Below are positions 8,338-16,163 of a stretch of 40,908 nt of DNA, piece by piece. Position numbers and translations under genes: made by a program. Source of the DNA: Acetobacteraceae bacterium (GTDB lineage Bacteria; Pseudomonadota; Alphaproteobacteria; Acetobacterales; Acetobacteraceae); the NCBI GenBank assembly GCA_025352995.1, contig JANXRN010000176.1:1-40908 (forward strand). Reading direction: 5' to 3'. The notes below the pieces were generated by a model, which saw only the letters and a list, made by a program, of their open reading frames with translations, was not told where the DNA came from and ran no database searches. Position 1 is the stretch's first letter. The number at the start of each line of letters is the position of its first letter.

Positions 8338-8946
8338 CTACATTGGCGGGACGAGGCCGTTCTTGCCGATCGACACATTGGTCGCGGTCACCGCGCCATC
8401 GGCCGCCCTTGTGCCGTTAACCAAAACATGGGCGCCAACCGTGAGAGCGGTGCGATCGGCGGCTTCGTAGGTCACGAAGGGCACATCGTCAGGGACCAGC
8501 ACCTGCTTTTCACCACCGGCATAAGTCACCGTCATCATCCGACCCTGGGCCATGACGACGTTGCCCACGGTGCCGTTGGTCATCATGCTTTGCGGCATCA
8601 GGTCCCAGGGCCGGCTGCCTTCACCGACGCCCCGCATGGCGGCCGGGAAGACCTGAACTTCCAGCGCTTTGAGCGAACCATCGGCCTGCGGCACAGTGAC
8701 GGTGCCGATATAGCTGCCGGTTTTGACGTCGGCGGGGTTGGTCAAGGTAAGCCAGGTCATCCGCGCGGTCTCTGCCAGCGCCACCTTGGCCTTGGTGCCA
8801 TTCCGCAAGGTGAGGTCGAGGGTGGTGGCGCTGACCGCGTCGATCGTGCCGCGCAGCCGTGCAGGGGTGGGGGCGGGCTGAGCCTGCACGGCGGTAGGAA
8901 GTGCGGCCAGGGCAGTGCCGGACAGAAACAGGCGACGGTTGATCAT
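8338..8946 (-). CDS. exported protein of unknown function, first gene of the molybdoenzyme operon
   Basis: A 202-residue protein starting at ATG 8946, which has AGGA about 8 bases upstream; a GTG at 8961 in frame is less likely. The N-terminus NRRLFLSGTALAALPTAVQAQ is a signal peptide, possibly Tat, with cleavage after AQA. The mature part is rich in short beta-like stretches (RLRGTIDAVSATTLDLTLRNG; GNVVMAQGRMMTVTYAGGEKQVLVP) resembling small OB-like DUF5666-type repeats. I do not recognise a specific family with certainty. Its position before the cytochrome and molybdoenzyme suggests an accessory periplasmic role. Confidence 0.75.
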   Translation of the reverse strand: MINRRLFLSGTALAALPTAVQAQPAPTPARLRGTIDAVSATTLDLTLRNGTKAKVALAETARMTWLTLTNPADVKTGSYIGTVTVPQADGSLKALEVQVFPAAMRGVGEGSRPWDLMPQSMMTNGTVGNVVMAQGRMMTVTYAGGEKQVLVPDDVPFVTYEAADRTALTVGAHVLVNGTRAADGAVTATNVSIGKNGLVPPM

Positions 8947-9073
8947 GGGCGGGATCCTCACTGGGTATTAGTGGCGTCACAGGGAATGTGGCACGCCGAG
9001 CCCAGCCGGCCAGTCCTTATCAGGGCCCGAAAGATAAAATTTTGTTTAACGGAATAAAATTCGGCGGCAGCGT

Positions 9074-9400
9074 TCAGCGAATTTCGAGTTGGGTGGCGAT
9101 GTCCTCGGCCTTGGCCGCGAGCTTGGCGATCCGTTTGGCGGATGCGGTATCGGCCTTGGCCGGCTTGCTGGTTTGGGCGCGCAGATTTTCCGCCTCGACT
9201 CGCAGATCATGCAGTTCATCCGCCATCAGCAGGGCGGCGAGCGCGAGCAGGCGGCCTTCGCCAGAATGACCGCCGAGCGCCTTGATGCTGTCGACTCGGC
9301 TTTGCACGTCGGTCGCCATATTCGTCAGATGGGATTCCTGGCCATCCTCGCAGCCCAGCGTGTAGCTGTAGCCGTTGATCTTGACCGTCACTTGCGCCAC
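9074..9400 (-). CDS. zapA: cell division protein ZapA
   Basis: A 108-residue cytoplasmic protein starting at GTG 9400, with AAGGA 7 bases upstream. It opens AQVTVKINGYSYTLGCEDGQESHL, the ZapA globular head that binds FtsZ, and continues LLALAALLMADELHDLRVEAENLRAQ, the coiled-coil dimerisation region, ending with another helical segment. ZapA stabilises FtsZ filament bundles at midcell. It is 10 bp behind the small gene at 9411-9602, a gene pair often found in alphaproteobacteria. Confidence 0.9.
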   Translation of the reverse strand: MAQVTVKINGYSYTLGCEDGQESHLTNMATDVQSRVDSIKALGGHSGEGRLLALAALLMADELHDLRVEAENLRAQTSKPAKADTASAKRIAKLAAKAEDIATQLEIR

Positions 9401-9410
9401 GTGCGTGTCC

Positions 9411-9602
9411 TTAATTCTGTGGGTCGGCGGCGAGTTCGTCGCGCAGCCGGGCAATCATGCGATCAAGCTGGGCGGCCATCGCGGTGGCATTTTCGCCTAC
9501 GGCCGGGCGCGGGCCAGCGGCGGCAATCCGGTCAAGCGCTGCGTCCAGACGCTGGGCGGCAGCTTCGGTATCGGCGTCGGTCGCATCAGGTTGAATTGCC
9601 AA
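9411..9602 (-). CDS. small helical protein encoded upstream of zapA
   Basis: I place a 63-residue protein at TTG 9602 because a strong GGAGG (9608-9612) lies 5 bases upstream and the reading frame beyond it looks non-coding. The sequence (DTEAAAQRLDAALDRIAAAG ... LDRMIARLRDELAADPQN) is almost wholly amphipathic helix with heptad-like spacing. Small coiled-coil proteins of the DUF4164 kind occupy this position before zapA in alphaproteobacteria, and I infer a similar relation here. The function is unknown; the neighbour suggests a link to cell division. Confidence 0.7.
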   Translation of the reverse strand: MAIQPDATDADTEAAAQRLDAALDRIAAAGPRPAVGENATAMAAQLDRMIARLRDELAADPQN

Positions 9603-9691
9603 GTGTGCCTCCAGCCAAAATAATTGCGCAACCGAATGGGGAGCATCCGGCGAAACTTGAGTTACACCGCCCAAGCGCTTAGGCGTCAAGC

Positions 9692-10102
9692 ATGTTCTCG
9701 CGTTCGGCGGTGATTGTACACGGAATTGATCAGGTGCGGCAGGCGCTGGCGCCCGGCCAGCCGGTGGTTTTGCTGTCGGGTCTGGGGGCTGCGTTATATG
9801 CGGGCAGCTTCTGGTGGCGTGGGATGATGGCGATCGGGCGGGCGGAATATCCCGCGACGCCGATGGTCGATATTCTCGATTGCGCCGGCGCTCCGGGCCG
9901 GGCGCTGGAAGCGCTGCGGGCCGGGCAGACGGCGATCCGGCTCGATGCGTCAGTGCCGGCCTGGCCCCGGGTTTGTGCGATTGCCGACGGCCTCGGCGCA
10001 CGGGTCTTCGCGCAGCGGCCGCCGGCGATCGATCTTGGCCACGGCGATGGCTGGCGACTTGATGCGTGGCTCACAGGTGACACGACGCCAAAGCTGCGCT
10101 AG
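9692..10102 (+). CDS. conserved hypothetical protein upstream of FBP aldolase
   Basis: A 136-residue soluble protein starting MFSRSAVIVHGIDQVRQAL and ending at TAG 10100-10102. No catalytic motif or membrane segment is evident. Alternating hydrophobic strands (AVIVHG, PVVLLSGLGAALYAG, MVDILDCAG, RVCAIADGLGARVFA) suggest an alpha/beta fold. Codon use is like its neighbours and it is not covered by a better frame, so I take it as real. No clear Shine-Dalgarno precedes the ATG. It is divergent from the zapA pair and is followed by a stem-loop before the aldolase gene. I do not recognise the family. Confidence 0.7.
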   Translation: MFSRSAVIVHGIDQVRQALAPGQPVVLLSGLGAALYAGSFWWRGMMAIGRAEYPATPMVDILDCAGAPGRALEALRAGQTAIRLDASVPAWPRVCAIADGLGARVFAQRPPAIDLGHGDGWRLDAWLTGDTTPKLR

Positions 10103-10108
10103 ATGATC

Positions 10109-10138
10109 GTCCGTTCGAACGATTTCGTTCGGGCGGAC
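10109..10138. terminator. stem-loop between the hypothetical gene and FBP aldolase
   Basis: GTCCGTTCGAACG pairs with CGTTCGGGCGGAC (13 bp including two G-U pairs, loop of four). No T-run follows on either strand, so it may be a Rho-dependent or RNA-stability element rather than a classical terminator. It is bracketed by two identical 10-mers, AGATGATCGT at 10101-10110 and 10141-10150, the first beginning inside the stop codon. Confidence 0.45.
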
Positions 10139-10206
10139 AAAGATGATCGTGAAAACAAGCGTCTAGCGCGGATATTATTGTAGCCCCAAGCGGAGGAAGC
10201 CCCACA

Positions 10207-11121
10207 ATGCGCATCACCCAGCGCGTCAAAAAAATTCTCGATTGGTACGAGAGCGACAATCCCGGCAGCAAGGCGAGCCTCGCCCGCATCCTCATGGAGG
10301 GCAAGCTTGGCGGCACCGGCAAGCTGGTGATCCTGCCGGTTGATCAGGGCTTCGAGCATGGCCCAGCGCGCAGCTTCGCGCCGAACCCGGCGGCTTACGA
10401 TCCGCATTACCATTTCCAACTGGCAATCGATGCCGGCCTGTCGGCCTATGCTGCCCCGCTCGGGATGTTGGAGGCCGGCGCCGATAGTTTTGCCGGCGCC
10501 ATTCCGCTGATCCTGAAGATGAATTCGTCGAACTCGCTGGCGACCAGCAAGGACCAGGCGGTGACGGCGTCAGTCAGCGACGCGCTGCGGCTGGGCTGTT
10601 CGGCGATCGGCTTCACGATTTATCCGGGCAGCGAATACGCGTTCGACCAGATGGAAGAACTGCGCGATTTGGCGGATGAGGCGAAAGCGTCAGGCCTCGC
10701 CGTGGTCACCTGGTCTTATCCGCGTGGCCCGAATCTCGACAAGAAAGCCGAAACTGCGGTCGATATCTGCGCTTACGCCGCCCATATGGCGGCCCTGATG
10801 GGCGCCCATATCATCAAGGTGAAGCCGCCGACTGCCGAAATCGGCCTGGAAGCGGCGCGCAAATCCTATGACGGGGTTGATATCTCGACGATGGCCAAGC
10901 GGGTCGAGCACGTGATGCAGGCAAGCTTCGCCGGCAAACGCATCGTGGTGTTCTCGGGTGGCGAAGCGAAAGACCTTGAAGGCCTGTTCGCCGAAGTGCG
11001 CGGGTTGCGCGATGGCGGCGCCAATGGCTCGATCATCGGCCGCAACACGTTCCAGCGCCCGAAAGCCGATGCGCTGGCGATGCTGGCCAAGATCATTGAG
11101 ATCTACCAGGGCAAGGCGTAA
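10207..11121 (+). CDS. class I fructose-bisphosphate aldolase (DhnA/FbaB type)
   Basis: A 304-residue cytoplasmic enzyme, normal for this type, with GGAGGAA 9 bases before ATG 10207. It reversibly splits fructose 1,6-bisphosphate into glyceraldehyde 3-phosphate and dihydroxyacetone phosphate through a Schiff base. Recognised features: [14 protein letters not shown] near the N-terminus, [19 protein letters not shown] (candidate Schiff-base Lys204 or Lys206) and the C-terminal phosphate-binding [10 protein letters not shown] and [12 protein letters not shown]. It is metal-independent, unlike class II enzymes. thiE follows after 5 bp, probably in the same transcript. Confidence 0.95.
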   Translation: MRITQRVKKILDWYESDNPGSKASLARILMEGKLGGTGKLVILPVDQGFEHGPARSFAPNPAAYDPHYHFQLAIDAGLSAYAAPLGMLEAGADSFAGAIPLILKMNSSNSLATSKDQAVTASVSDALRLGCSAIGFTIYPGSEYAFDQMEELRDLADEAKASGLAVVTWSYPRGPNLDKKAETAVDICAYAAHMAALMGAHIIKVKPPTAEIGLEAARKSYDGVDISTMAKRVEHVMQASFAGKRIVVFSGGEAKDLEGLFAEVRGLRDGGANGSIIGRNTFQRPKADALAMLAKIIEIYQGKA

Positions 11122-11126
11122 CGATT

Positions 11127-11756
11127 ATGGCGGGGAATGACTGCCGACTTTATCTGATCACCCCGCCCTACATCGATTTTTCAGCTTTCCCCGCCGCGAT
11201 GGCGCAGGCCCTGGATGCCGGCGATGTCGCGGCGGTGCAGTTGCGGCTGAAAGATGTGGATGATGAAACGGTGCGGCGGGCGATCGACCTGCTTCGCCCA
11301 ATCGTCCAGTCACGCGACGTGGCGTTCCTGATCAATGATCGCCCCGACCTTGCGGTTGAGCATGGCTGCGATGGCGCCCATGTCGGGCAAACCGATATGC
11401 ATGCGACGGACGCGCGCAAACTGCTCGGCAAGCTCACCATGGGGGTGACCTGTCACGCCAGCCGTGATCTTGCGATGCAGGCGGGGGAAGATGGTGCCGA
11501 CTACGTCGCCTTCGGGGCGTTCTTCCCGACCGACACCAAGGAAGGCACCGCCGACGCCGAGCCGGAAATCTTGCAGTGGTGGTCCGAATTGATGGAATTG
11601 CCAGTCGTTGCGATCGGCGGCATCAATGCCGGCAATTGCGCGCAGCTGGTCAAGGCCGGGGCAAATTTTCTTGCGGTGGTTGGTGCGGTTTGGGGACATC
11701 CGGACGGGGCTGCCGCAGGGGTGCGGGCGATGAATTTGGCGATAGGGCAAGCATGA
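11127..11756 (+). CDS. thiE: thiamine phosphate synthase ThiE
   Basis: A 209-residue TIM-barrel enzyme that joins HMP-pyrophosphate and thiazole phosphate to give thiamine phosphate. Family motifs in order: [14 protein letters not shown] (about 36-43), [24 protein letters not shown] (diphosphate/Mg site), [15 protein letters not shown] and [11 protein letters not shown]. The loop usually written GVSxH reads GVTCHAS. No TPP riboswitch is visible upstream, and the gene sits 5 bp after the aldolase gene. Its stop is followed after 10 bp by the first paired-palindrome element. Confidence 0.93.
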   Translation: MAGNDCRLYLITPPYIDFSAFPAAMAQALDAGDVAAVQLRLKDVDDETVRRAIDLLRPIVQSRDVAFLINDRPDLAVEHGCDGAHVGQTDMHATDARKLLGKLTMGVTCHASRDLAMQAGEDGADYVAFGAFFPTDTKEGTADAEPEILQWWSELMELPVVAIGGINAGNCAQLVKAGANFLAVVGAVWGHPDGAAAGVRAMNLAIGQA

Positions 11757-11766
11757 AGGAAGTGAT

Positions 11767-11883
11767 CTTCTTTTTGTGAACAAAAAGAAGCAAAAAAACT
11801 TTATCCATTCTGGTCGTTGGCTTGGGCGCTTACCGCCGTAGCACGGCAAATTTACAGGTGTTCTTTTTGTTCACAAAAAGAAC
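11767..11883 (+). repeat. paired-palindrome element 1 (terminator-like)
   Basis: The left palindrome (11767-11790, CTTCTTTTTGT / ACAAAAAGAAG around GA) is followed by CAAAAAAACTTTA. A GC-rich core contains CGTTGGCTTGGGC and GCCGTAGCACGGC. The right palindrome (11860-11883, GTTCTTTTTGT type) is inverted. The T7 tract normally found before the right palindrome is eroded here. It starts 10 bp after the thiE stop and ends 16 bp before the convergent gene's stop. The likely role is transcription termination between convergent genes. Confidence 0.8.
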
Positions 11884-11899
11884 ATTCTTTCTTGAAAAC

Positions 11900-12157
11900 C
11901 TAGACCAACGCCGGATGGCGCAAATACCACAGGCGTTCATAGGCGGCGACCAAACTGTCCAGGCTGCGGCGGCGATTTGCGTCGGCCGCCATCGGCCGTT
12001 GGCGCAGCATGTTTTCCAACACGTTCAACAATTGTTCGGCAACCTCAAAATCGCCCTGGTCGCAGGCGTGATGGAATGCGATCAGAATCTTGTCTGACAG
12101 GCGACGGCTATGCCGCGGTGGCGCCGACGCCGATTGGTCACGGCCTATATCGTCCAT
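11900..12157 (-). CDS. conserved small protein of unknown function
   Basis: An 85-residue soluble, helix-rich protein from ATG 12157 (GTG 12166 also possible). The core ILIAFHHACDQGDFEVAEQLLNVLENML followed by RRRSLDSLVAAYERLWYLRHP looks like a conserved alphaproteobacterial small family: an alpha-hairpin repeat then an aromatic-rich C-terminus. No catalytic residues are seen. It is convergent with thiE, with only element 1 between them, and lies downstream of the SCO gene on the same strand with a 60-bp gap. Confidence 0.75.
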   Translation of the reverse strand: MDDIGRDQSASAPPRHSRRLSDKILIAFHHACDQGDFEVAEQLLNVLENMLRQRPMAADANRRRSLDSLVAAYERLWYLRHPALV

Positions 12158-12217
12158 TACGCTCACTCAGACCCCACCCTGACAAAAACCGCTCAAGCGC
12201 GCATTATATCGACATAT

Positions 12218-12838
12218 TCAGCTTCCTGCTAGCCTTGTTCGCAACGTCGCCGTCAATTCTTGCGCCGTGCTCCCTGGGCGATACAATCCTCGTAATTTAC
12301 CGTCCGGGCCCATCAGATAAATGAAAGACGAGTGGTCCATCAGATACTGCGTGGTGTCCTTGCGTTCCGCCTTGGCATAGTAAACCCGATAGGCGCGGGC
12401 GACGGCGGCGATGTCAGCGACGCTGCCGGTCAGCCCGATCAGCCGATCATCGAACAGCTTGACGTAGCCACCGATGATCTCCGGCGTGTCGCGCTCGGGA
12501 TCAATGGTAATGAAGATCGGGATGATCTTGGCAGCGTCCGGCCCCAGCCCATCAAGCGCGGATGCGATGACTTGCAATTCGGTCGGGCAGACATCAGGGC
12601 AGAAACTGTAGCCGAAATAAACCAGCATCCATTTGCCGCGAAAATCTGTGTCGCTAACCGGCTTGCCGGCGCTATCGACCAGCTTGAACGGCCCGCCGAC
12701 GGTGACGCCGGCCGACACCCCCAGCGCATCGCCATCAAGCCCGAGCCGCTTGGCCCCGCCGTTGGTAAACCAGTATCCGCCCCACAGGGCGGCCACAACC
12801 GCCAGCAGCCCATAGGCGGCAATCCTGACGCGACGCAT
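12218..12838 (-). CDS. SCO1/SenC family copper chaperone
   Basis: A 206-residue protein with an N-terminal membrane anchor (RIAAYGLLAVVAALWGGYWF) and a periplasmic thioredoxin-like domain. The copper site FCPDVCPTEL (CX3C) and the distal histidine of DHSSFIYLM are present, as are GKWMLVYFGYSFC and FITIDPERDTPE. SCO proteins deliver copper to the CuA centre of cytochrome c oxidase. ATG 12838 is chosen because GAGG lies 9 bases upstream; the GTG at 12853 lacks one. No oxidase genes are near. Confidence 0.93.
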   Translation of the reverse strand: MRRVRIAAYGLLAVVAALWGGYWFTNGGAKRLGLDGDALGVSAGVTVGGPFKLVDSAGKPVSDTDFRGKWMLVYFGYSFCPDVCPTELQVIASALDGLGPDAAKIIPIFITIDPERDTPEIIGGYVKLFDDRLIGLTGSVADIAAVARAYRVYYAKAERKDTTQYLMDHSSFIYLMGPDGKLRGLYRPGSTAQELTATLRTRLAGS

Positions 12839-12897
12839 GATAAAAACCCTCACTCAATCCTCGATGCAGGTTTTATCACGCGCCATGCCCGCCCGCA

Positions 12898-13947
12898 TCA
12901 GCGCGGGGCGAAGAAATTGCCGTCCGCGGTTGCCATTGCCGCCGTCACGTCGCCGAACGCTTCTTCCCAACTGCCAAGGGTGGATGCCTTGCTGTATTCG
13001 GTGGAGCGGTTTTCGAAGAAATTCGCATGCTCCACCGCATTCAACATTTCATCGAGCCAGGGCAGCGGGTTCTTCTCGACATGATACAGCTCATCCAGGC
13101 CCAACTGGGTTAGCCGGCGATCGGCGATGTAGCGGATATATTGCTTCACCTCGGCGCCGGTCAGGCCCTGGATGTCGCCGAGCTCGAAGGCCAGATCAAT
13201 GAACGCGTCTTCGTGATCGACGATGGTGGCGCAGCACAAATAAAGCTCCCGCCGCAGATCCTCGGTCCAGATTTCCGGGTTTTCCTGCACGAAGGTGCGG
13301 AACAGCTGGATCACCGAAATGCAGTGCAGCGACTCGTCACGCACCGACCAGGAAATGATCTGCCCCATACCCTTCATTTTCCCATAGCGCGGGAAATTCA
13401 GCAGGATGGCAAAGCTTGCGAATAATTGCAGCCCTTCGGTGAAGGCGCCGAAGGCTGCCAGAGTCTTGGCGATTTCGTGTTTATTATCAACCGTAAAGCC
13501 CTGCATGTAGTCGAACTTGTCCTTCATCTCCTTGTATTTGAGGAAGGCGGTATATTCGATTTCCGGCATGCCCACCGTGTCGAGCAAATGGCTGTAGGCG
13601 GCAATGTGAATGGTCTCGGTATTGGAAAATGCCGACAGCATCATCAGCACTTCGGTGGGCTTAAACACCTGGCTGTAATGCTTCATGTAGCAATTATTCA
13701 CCTCGACATCGGCCTGAGTGAAAAAGCGGAAAATCTGGGTGAGCAGATTATGCTCGGACGGGGTCAGATTACGGTGCCAGTCCTTCACGTCGTCGGCCAG
13801 CGGCACTTCTTCCGGCAGCCAATGCACCCGCTGCTGCATCAGCCAGGCCTCATACGCCCACGGGTAGCGGAAGGGCTTGTAAACCGGGTTGGCAGTCAGC
13901 AGATCGAACTGAACGGGAGTTTCGTCGGGCGTGCTGGAAGCGGTCAT
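12898..13947 (-). CDS. nrdB: class Ia ribonucleoside-diphosphate reductase beta subunit
   Basis: A 349-residue radical-generating subunit. Di-iron ligands fit by position: Asp80 (TQADVEVN), Glu111 and His114 (SNTETIHIAAYSHL), Glu171 (TEGLQLF), Glu205 and His208 (VRDESLHC). Tyr118 in AAYSHL is the expected radical tyrosine, so this is a tyrosyl-radical enzyme rather than a class Ic (Phe) type. There is no ATP cone at the N-terminus. It works with NrdA to make deoxyribonucleotides. It is downstream of nrdA on the same strand but 267 bp away, separated by element 2 and with its own NrdR-like boxes, so it is probably transcribed independently. Confidence 0.96.
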   Translation of the reverse strand: MTASSTPDETPVQFDLLTANPVYKPFRYPWAYEAWLMQQRVHWLPEEVPLADDVKDWHRNLTPSEHNLLTQIFRFFTQADVEVNNCYMKHYSQVFKPTEVLMMLSAFSNTETIHIAAYSHLLDTVGMPEIEYTAFLKYKEMKDKFDYMQGFTVDNKHEIAKTLAAFGAFTEGLQLFASFAILLNFPRYGKMKGMGQIISWSVRDESLHCISVIQLFRTFVQENPEIWTEDLRRELYLCCATIVDHEDAFIDLAFELGDIQGLTGAEVKQYIRYIADRRLTQLGLDELYHVEKNPLPWLDEMLNAVEHANFFENRSTEYSKASTLGSWEEAFGDVTAAMATADGNFFAPR

Positions 13948-13998
13948 CTTGGTGCCTGGGTTCGAATCGTTGATGGCCGAGGATAGCGCCGGATGACC

Positions 13999-14045
13999 AC
14001 AAGATATAGAGTGTGAAGGTAAAAAAATCGCAAGATATAGAAGAG
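13999..14045. promoter_or_regulatory. NrdR box pair upstream of nrdB
   Basis: Box 1 is ACAAGATATAGAGTGT (13999-14014), about 13 of 16 matches to the NrdR consensus acaCwAtATaTwGtgt. Box 2 is GCAAGATATAGAAGAG (14030-14045), which repeats CAAGATATAGA exactly. The two are 31 bp apart, three helical turns, the spacing typical of tandem NrdR boxes. They lie about 50-100 bp upstream of the nrdB start. The consensus is recalled from knowledge, and binding is inferred. Confidence 0.7.
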
Positions 14046-14061
14046 CAGGTTAAGGCAAGTA

Positions 14062-14203
14062 GTTCTTTTTGTGAACAAAAAGAACCAAAAAAACTTTTTA
14101 ATACTTAGGTACGGTTGCCGTGCGACTGCGGCCGTCTCCCGAGCCATCGGCCAGGGAGTAGCCAGACAAAGTTTTTTTGCTTCTTTTTGTTCACAAAAAG
14201 AAG
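14062..14203 (-). repeat. paired-palindrome element 2 (reverse orientation)
   Basis: Read on the minus strand it begins 11 bases after the nrdA stop with the CTTC-type palindrome (14180-14203). Then come GCAAAAAAAC, a core with CTCCC...GGGAG and GCACGGCAACCGTAC, an A/T7 tract and the GTTC-type palindrome (14062-14085). The core aligns closely with that of element 4 over more than 50 bases. It separates nrdA from nrdB and should end or weaken read-through between them. Confidence 0.85.
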
Positions 14204-14214
14204 GCCTTACTTGC

Positions 14215-16068
14215 CTACTGACAGGCCAGGCATTCCTCGTAATCCGTCGTCCCCGCCCGCGCCACCAACGGCAACTGGCCTTGATCATTGGCCACCGGAA
14301 TCCCGGTGAACTCATCCGGACGGACGACTTTTTCGGACACCGAGTCCGCCCGCGCAATCGACAGGCTGCGGCAGTAATAGAGCGACTTCACCCCACGCTT
14401 CCACGCCATCATGTGGATCTGGTGCAGATCGCGCTTATGCACGTTGGCCGGCAGGAACAAATTCACCGATTGGCTCTGGCAGATATAGGGCGTGCGGTCG
14501 GCGGCGTGTTCGATCACCCAGCGCTGATCAAGCTCAAACGCGGTGCGATACACCGCCTTGTCCTGGTCATCGAGGAAATCGAGATGCTGGACGCTGCCCT
14601 TGTTGAGGGTGATCGACGACCAGACTTCGTCAGTGTCGTGGCCCTTGAGCGCCAGCAGCTTTTGCAAATGCCGGTTGCGCACCGAGAAGCTGCCCGACAG
14701 CGTCTTTTGCAAGAACACGTTGGCGGCGATTGGTTCAATGCCGGGCGACGCGTTGCCGGCAATGATTGAAATCGACGCGGTCGGCGCGATCGCCATCTTG
14801 TGGCTGAAGCGCTCATGGATGCCGTATTCGGCGGCATCGGGGCAGGGGCCGCGTTCATCGGCGAGCAGGCGGCTGGCATTGTCGGCCTGGGCGCGGATAT
14901 GGGCGAACATGCGCTTGTTCCAAACTTTCGCGATCACCGATTCCCACGGCACGTTCTGCGATTGCAGGAAGGAATGGAACCCCATCACCCCAAGCCCGAC
15001 TGACCGTTCGCGCATCGCCGAATATTGCGCGCGCTCCATGCCCGGCGGCGACCGGTCGATGAAATCCTGCAGCACGTTATCGAGGAAGCGCATCACGTCC
15101 TCGATGAATAGCGGATGGTCTTTCCATTCGAACCATGATTCGAGGTTCAACGACGACAGGCAGCACACCGCGGTGCGTTGCTGGCCGTGCTGATCAATCC
15201 CGGTCGGCAGCATGATCTCGCTGCACAAGTTCGAGGTTTTGACTTCGAGGCCCGCCAGCTTGTGCTGTTCCGGCCGGGCGTTATTCACATGGTCGGAGAA
15301 GATCAGATACGGCTCGCCCGTTTCAATCCGCGCCATCAGGATGCGGATCCACAGGCCGCGGGCGCTGATCTTGCGCACCACCGCGCCATCCTTGGGCGAG
15401 GTCAGCGCCCATTCCTCATCGGCTTCGACCGCGCGCATGAAAGCGTCCGGCACCAGAATGCCGTGATGCAAATTGAGCGCCTTGCGATTGGGATCGCCGC
15501 CGGTTGGGCGGCGAATTTCGACGAATTCCTCGATTTCCGGATGCGACAGCGGCAGGTAAACCGCCGCCGAGCCACGCCGCAAGCTGCCCTGGCTGATCGC
15601 CAAGGTCAGGCTGTCCATCACCCGGATGAACGGGATCACGCCCGAAGTCTTGCCGTTCATCCCGACTTTTTCGCCGATCGAACGCAAATTACCCCAATAG
15701 GAGCCGATGCCGCCGCCCTTGGAGGCGAGCCAGACATTCTCGTTCCACAGCCCGACAATGCCATCGAGGCTGTCGCTGGCTTCGTTCAGAAAGCAGGAAA
15801 TCGGCAGCCCCCGCGTCGTGCCGCCATTGGACAGCACCGGGGTTGCCGGCATGAACCACATTTTGGACATGTAGTCGTAAATGCGCTGAGCGTGGGCGGC
15901 GTCTTCGCCATAGAAGCTCGATACCCGGGCGAACAGATCCTGGTAGCTTTCGCCCGGCAGCAGATAGCGGTCGTCCAAGGTGGCGCGGCCAAAATCGGTA
16001 ATCAACGCGTCGCGGCTTCGGTCAACCCGAACCTCGTGGCGTCCCTGCATCTGCACAACATCAAGCAC
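14215..16068 (-). CDS. nrdA: class Ia ribonucleoside-diphosphate reductase alpha subunit, without ATP cone
   Basis: The catalytic subunit, 617 residues if it starts at GTG 16068, which has GGGGGG 7 bases upstream; TTG 16074 is in frame but only 1-2 bases from that site. Active-site cysteines are Cys92 (GLPISCFL) and the thiyl Cys282 in SNLCSEI with Asn280 and Glu284, with Cys302/303 as the third position. The C-terminal redox pair is CLAC (Cys613, Cys616). The YY radical-transfer pair is in SLYYCRS. The protein is shorter than E. coli NrdA and lacks the N-terminal ATP cone, so overall-activity control by dATP must be absent or located elsewhere. Two NrdR-like boxes lie upstream. Its stop is followed at once by element 2. 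Confidence 0.95.
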   Translation of the reverse strand: MLDVVQMQGRHEVRVDRSRDALITDFGRATLDDRYLLPGESYQDLFARVSSFYGEDAAHAQRIYDYMSKMWFMPATPVLSNGGTTRGLPISCFLNEASDSLDGIVGLWNENVWLASKGGGIGSYWGNLRSIGEKVGMNGKTSGVIPFIRVMDSLTLAISQGSLRRGSAAVYLPLSHPEIEEFVEIRRPTGGDPNRKALNLHHGILVPDAFMRAVEADEEWALTSPKDGAVVRKISARGLWIRILMARIETGEPYLIFSDHVNNARPEQHKLAGLEVKTSNLCSEIMLPTGIDQHGQQRTAVCCLSSLNLESWFEWKDHPLFIEDVMRFLDNVLQDFIDRSPPGMERAQYSAMRERSVGLGVMGFHSFLQSQNVPWESVIAKVWNKRMFAHIRAQADNASRLLADERGPCPDAAEYGIHERFSHKMAIAPTASISIIAGNASPGIEPIAANVFLQKTLSGSFSVRNRHLQKLLALKGHDTDEVWSSITLNKGSVQHLDFLDDQDKAVYRTAFELDQRWVIEHAADRTPYICQSQSVNLFLPANVHKRDLHQIHMMAWKRGVKSLYYCRSLSIARADSVSEKVVRPDEFTGIPVANDQGQLPLVARAGTTDYEECLACQ

Positions 16069-16163
16069 AGCCAATCCCCCCTGCGCGGAACCTCGGCACG
16101 ATCACCTGGTCCGCCGTCTCGGTCCCCATCCTGCCCAATGGGTTGCGCACGTCAATTCATTTT

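Noticed and set aside
8947-9073. Possible 6S RNA gene downstream of zapA
   Set aside because: Alphaproteobacterial zapA is often followed by 6S RNA, but only about 125 bp are available and no long central-bubble hairpin is visible. The AT-rich part (ATAAAATT twice) is more likely promoter sequence of the redox operon.
11067-11127. Possible TPP riboswitch before thiE
   Set aside because: Only 5 bp separate the aldolase stop and thiE, and no THI-box segments are visible there or upstream of the aldolase.
14071-14769. Frame beginning inside element 2 and running antisense to nrdA
   Set aside because: Its first residues are a translation of the A/T palindrome (KKNQKNF). Similar KFFxFFLFTKR or SFCEQKEAKK peptides appear at every copy of the element, so they are repeat artefacts.
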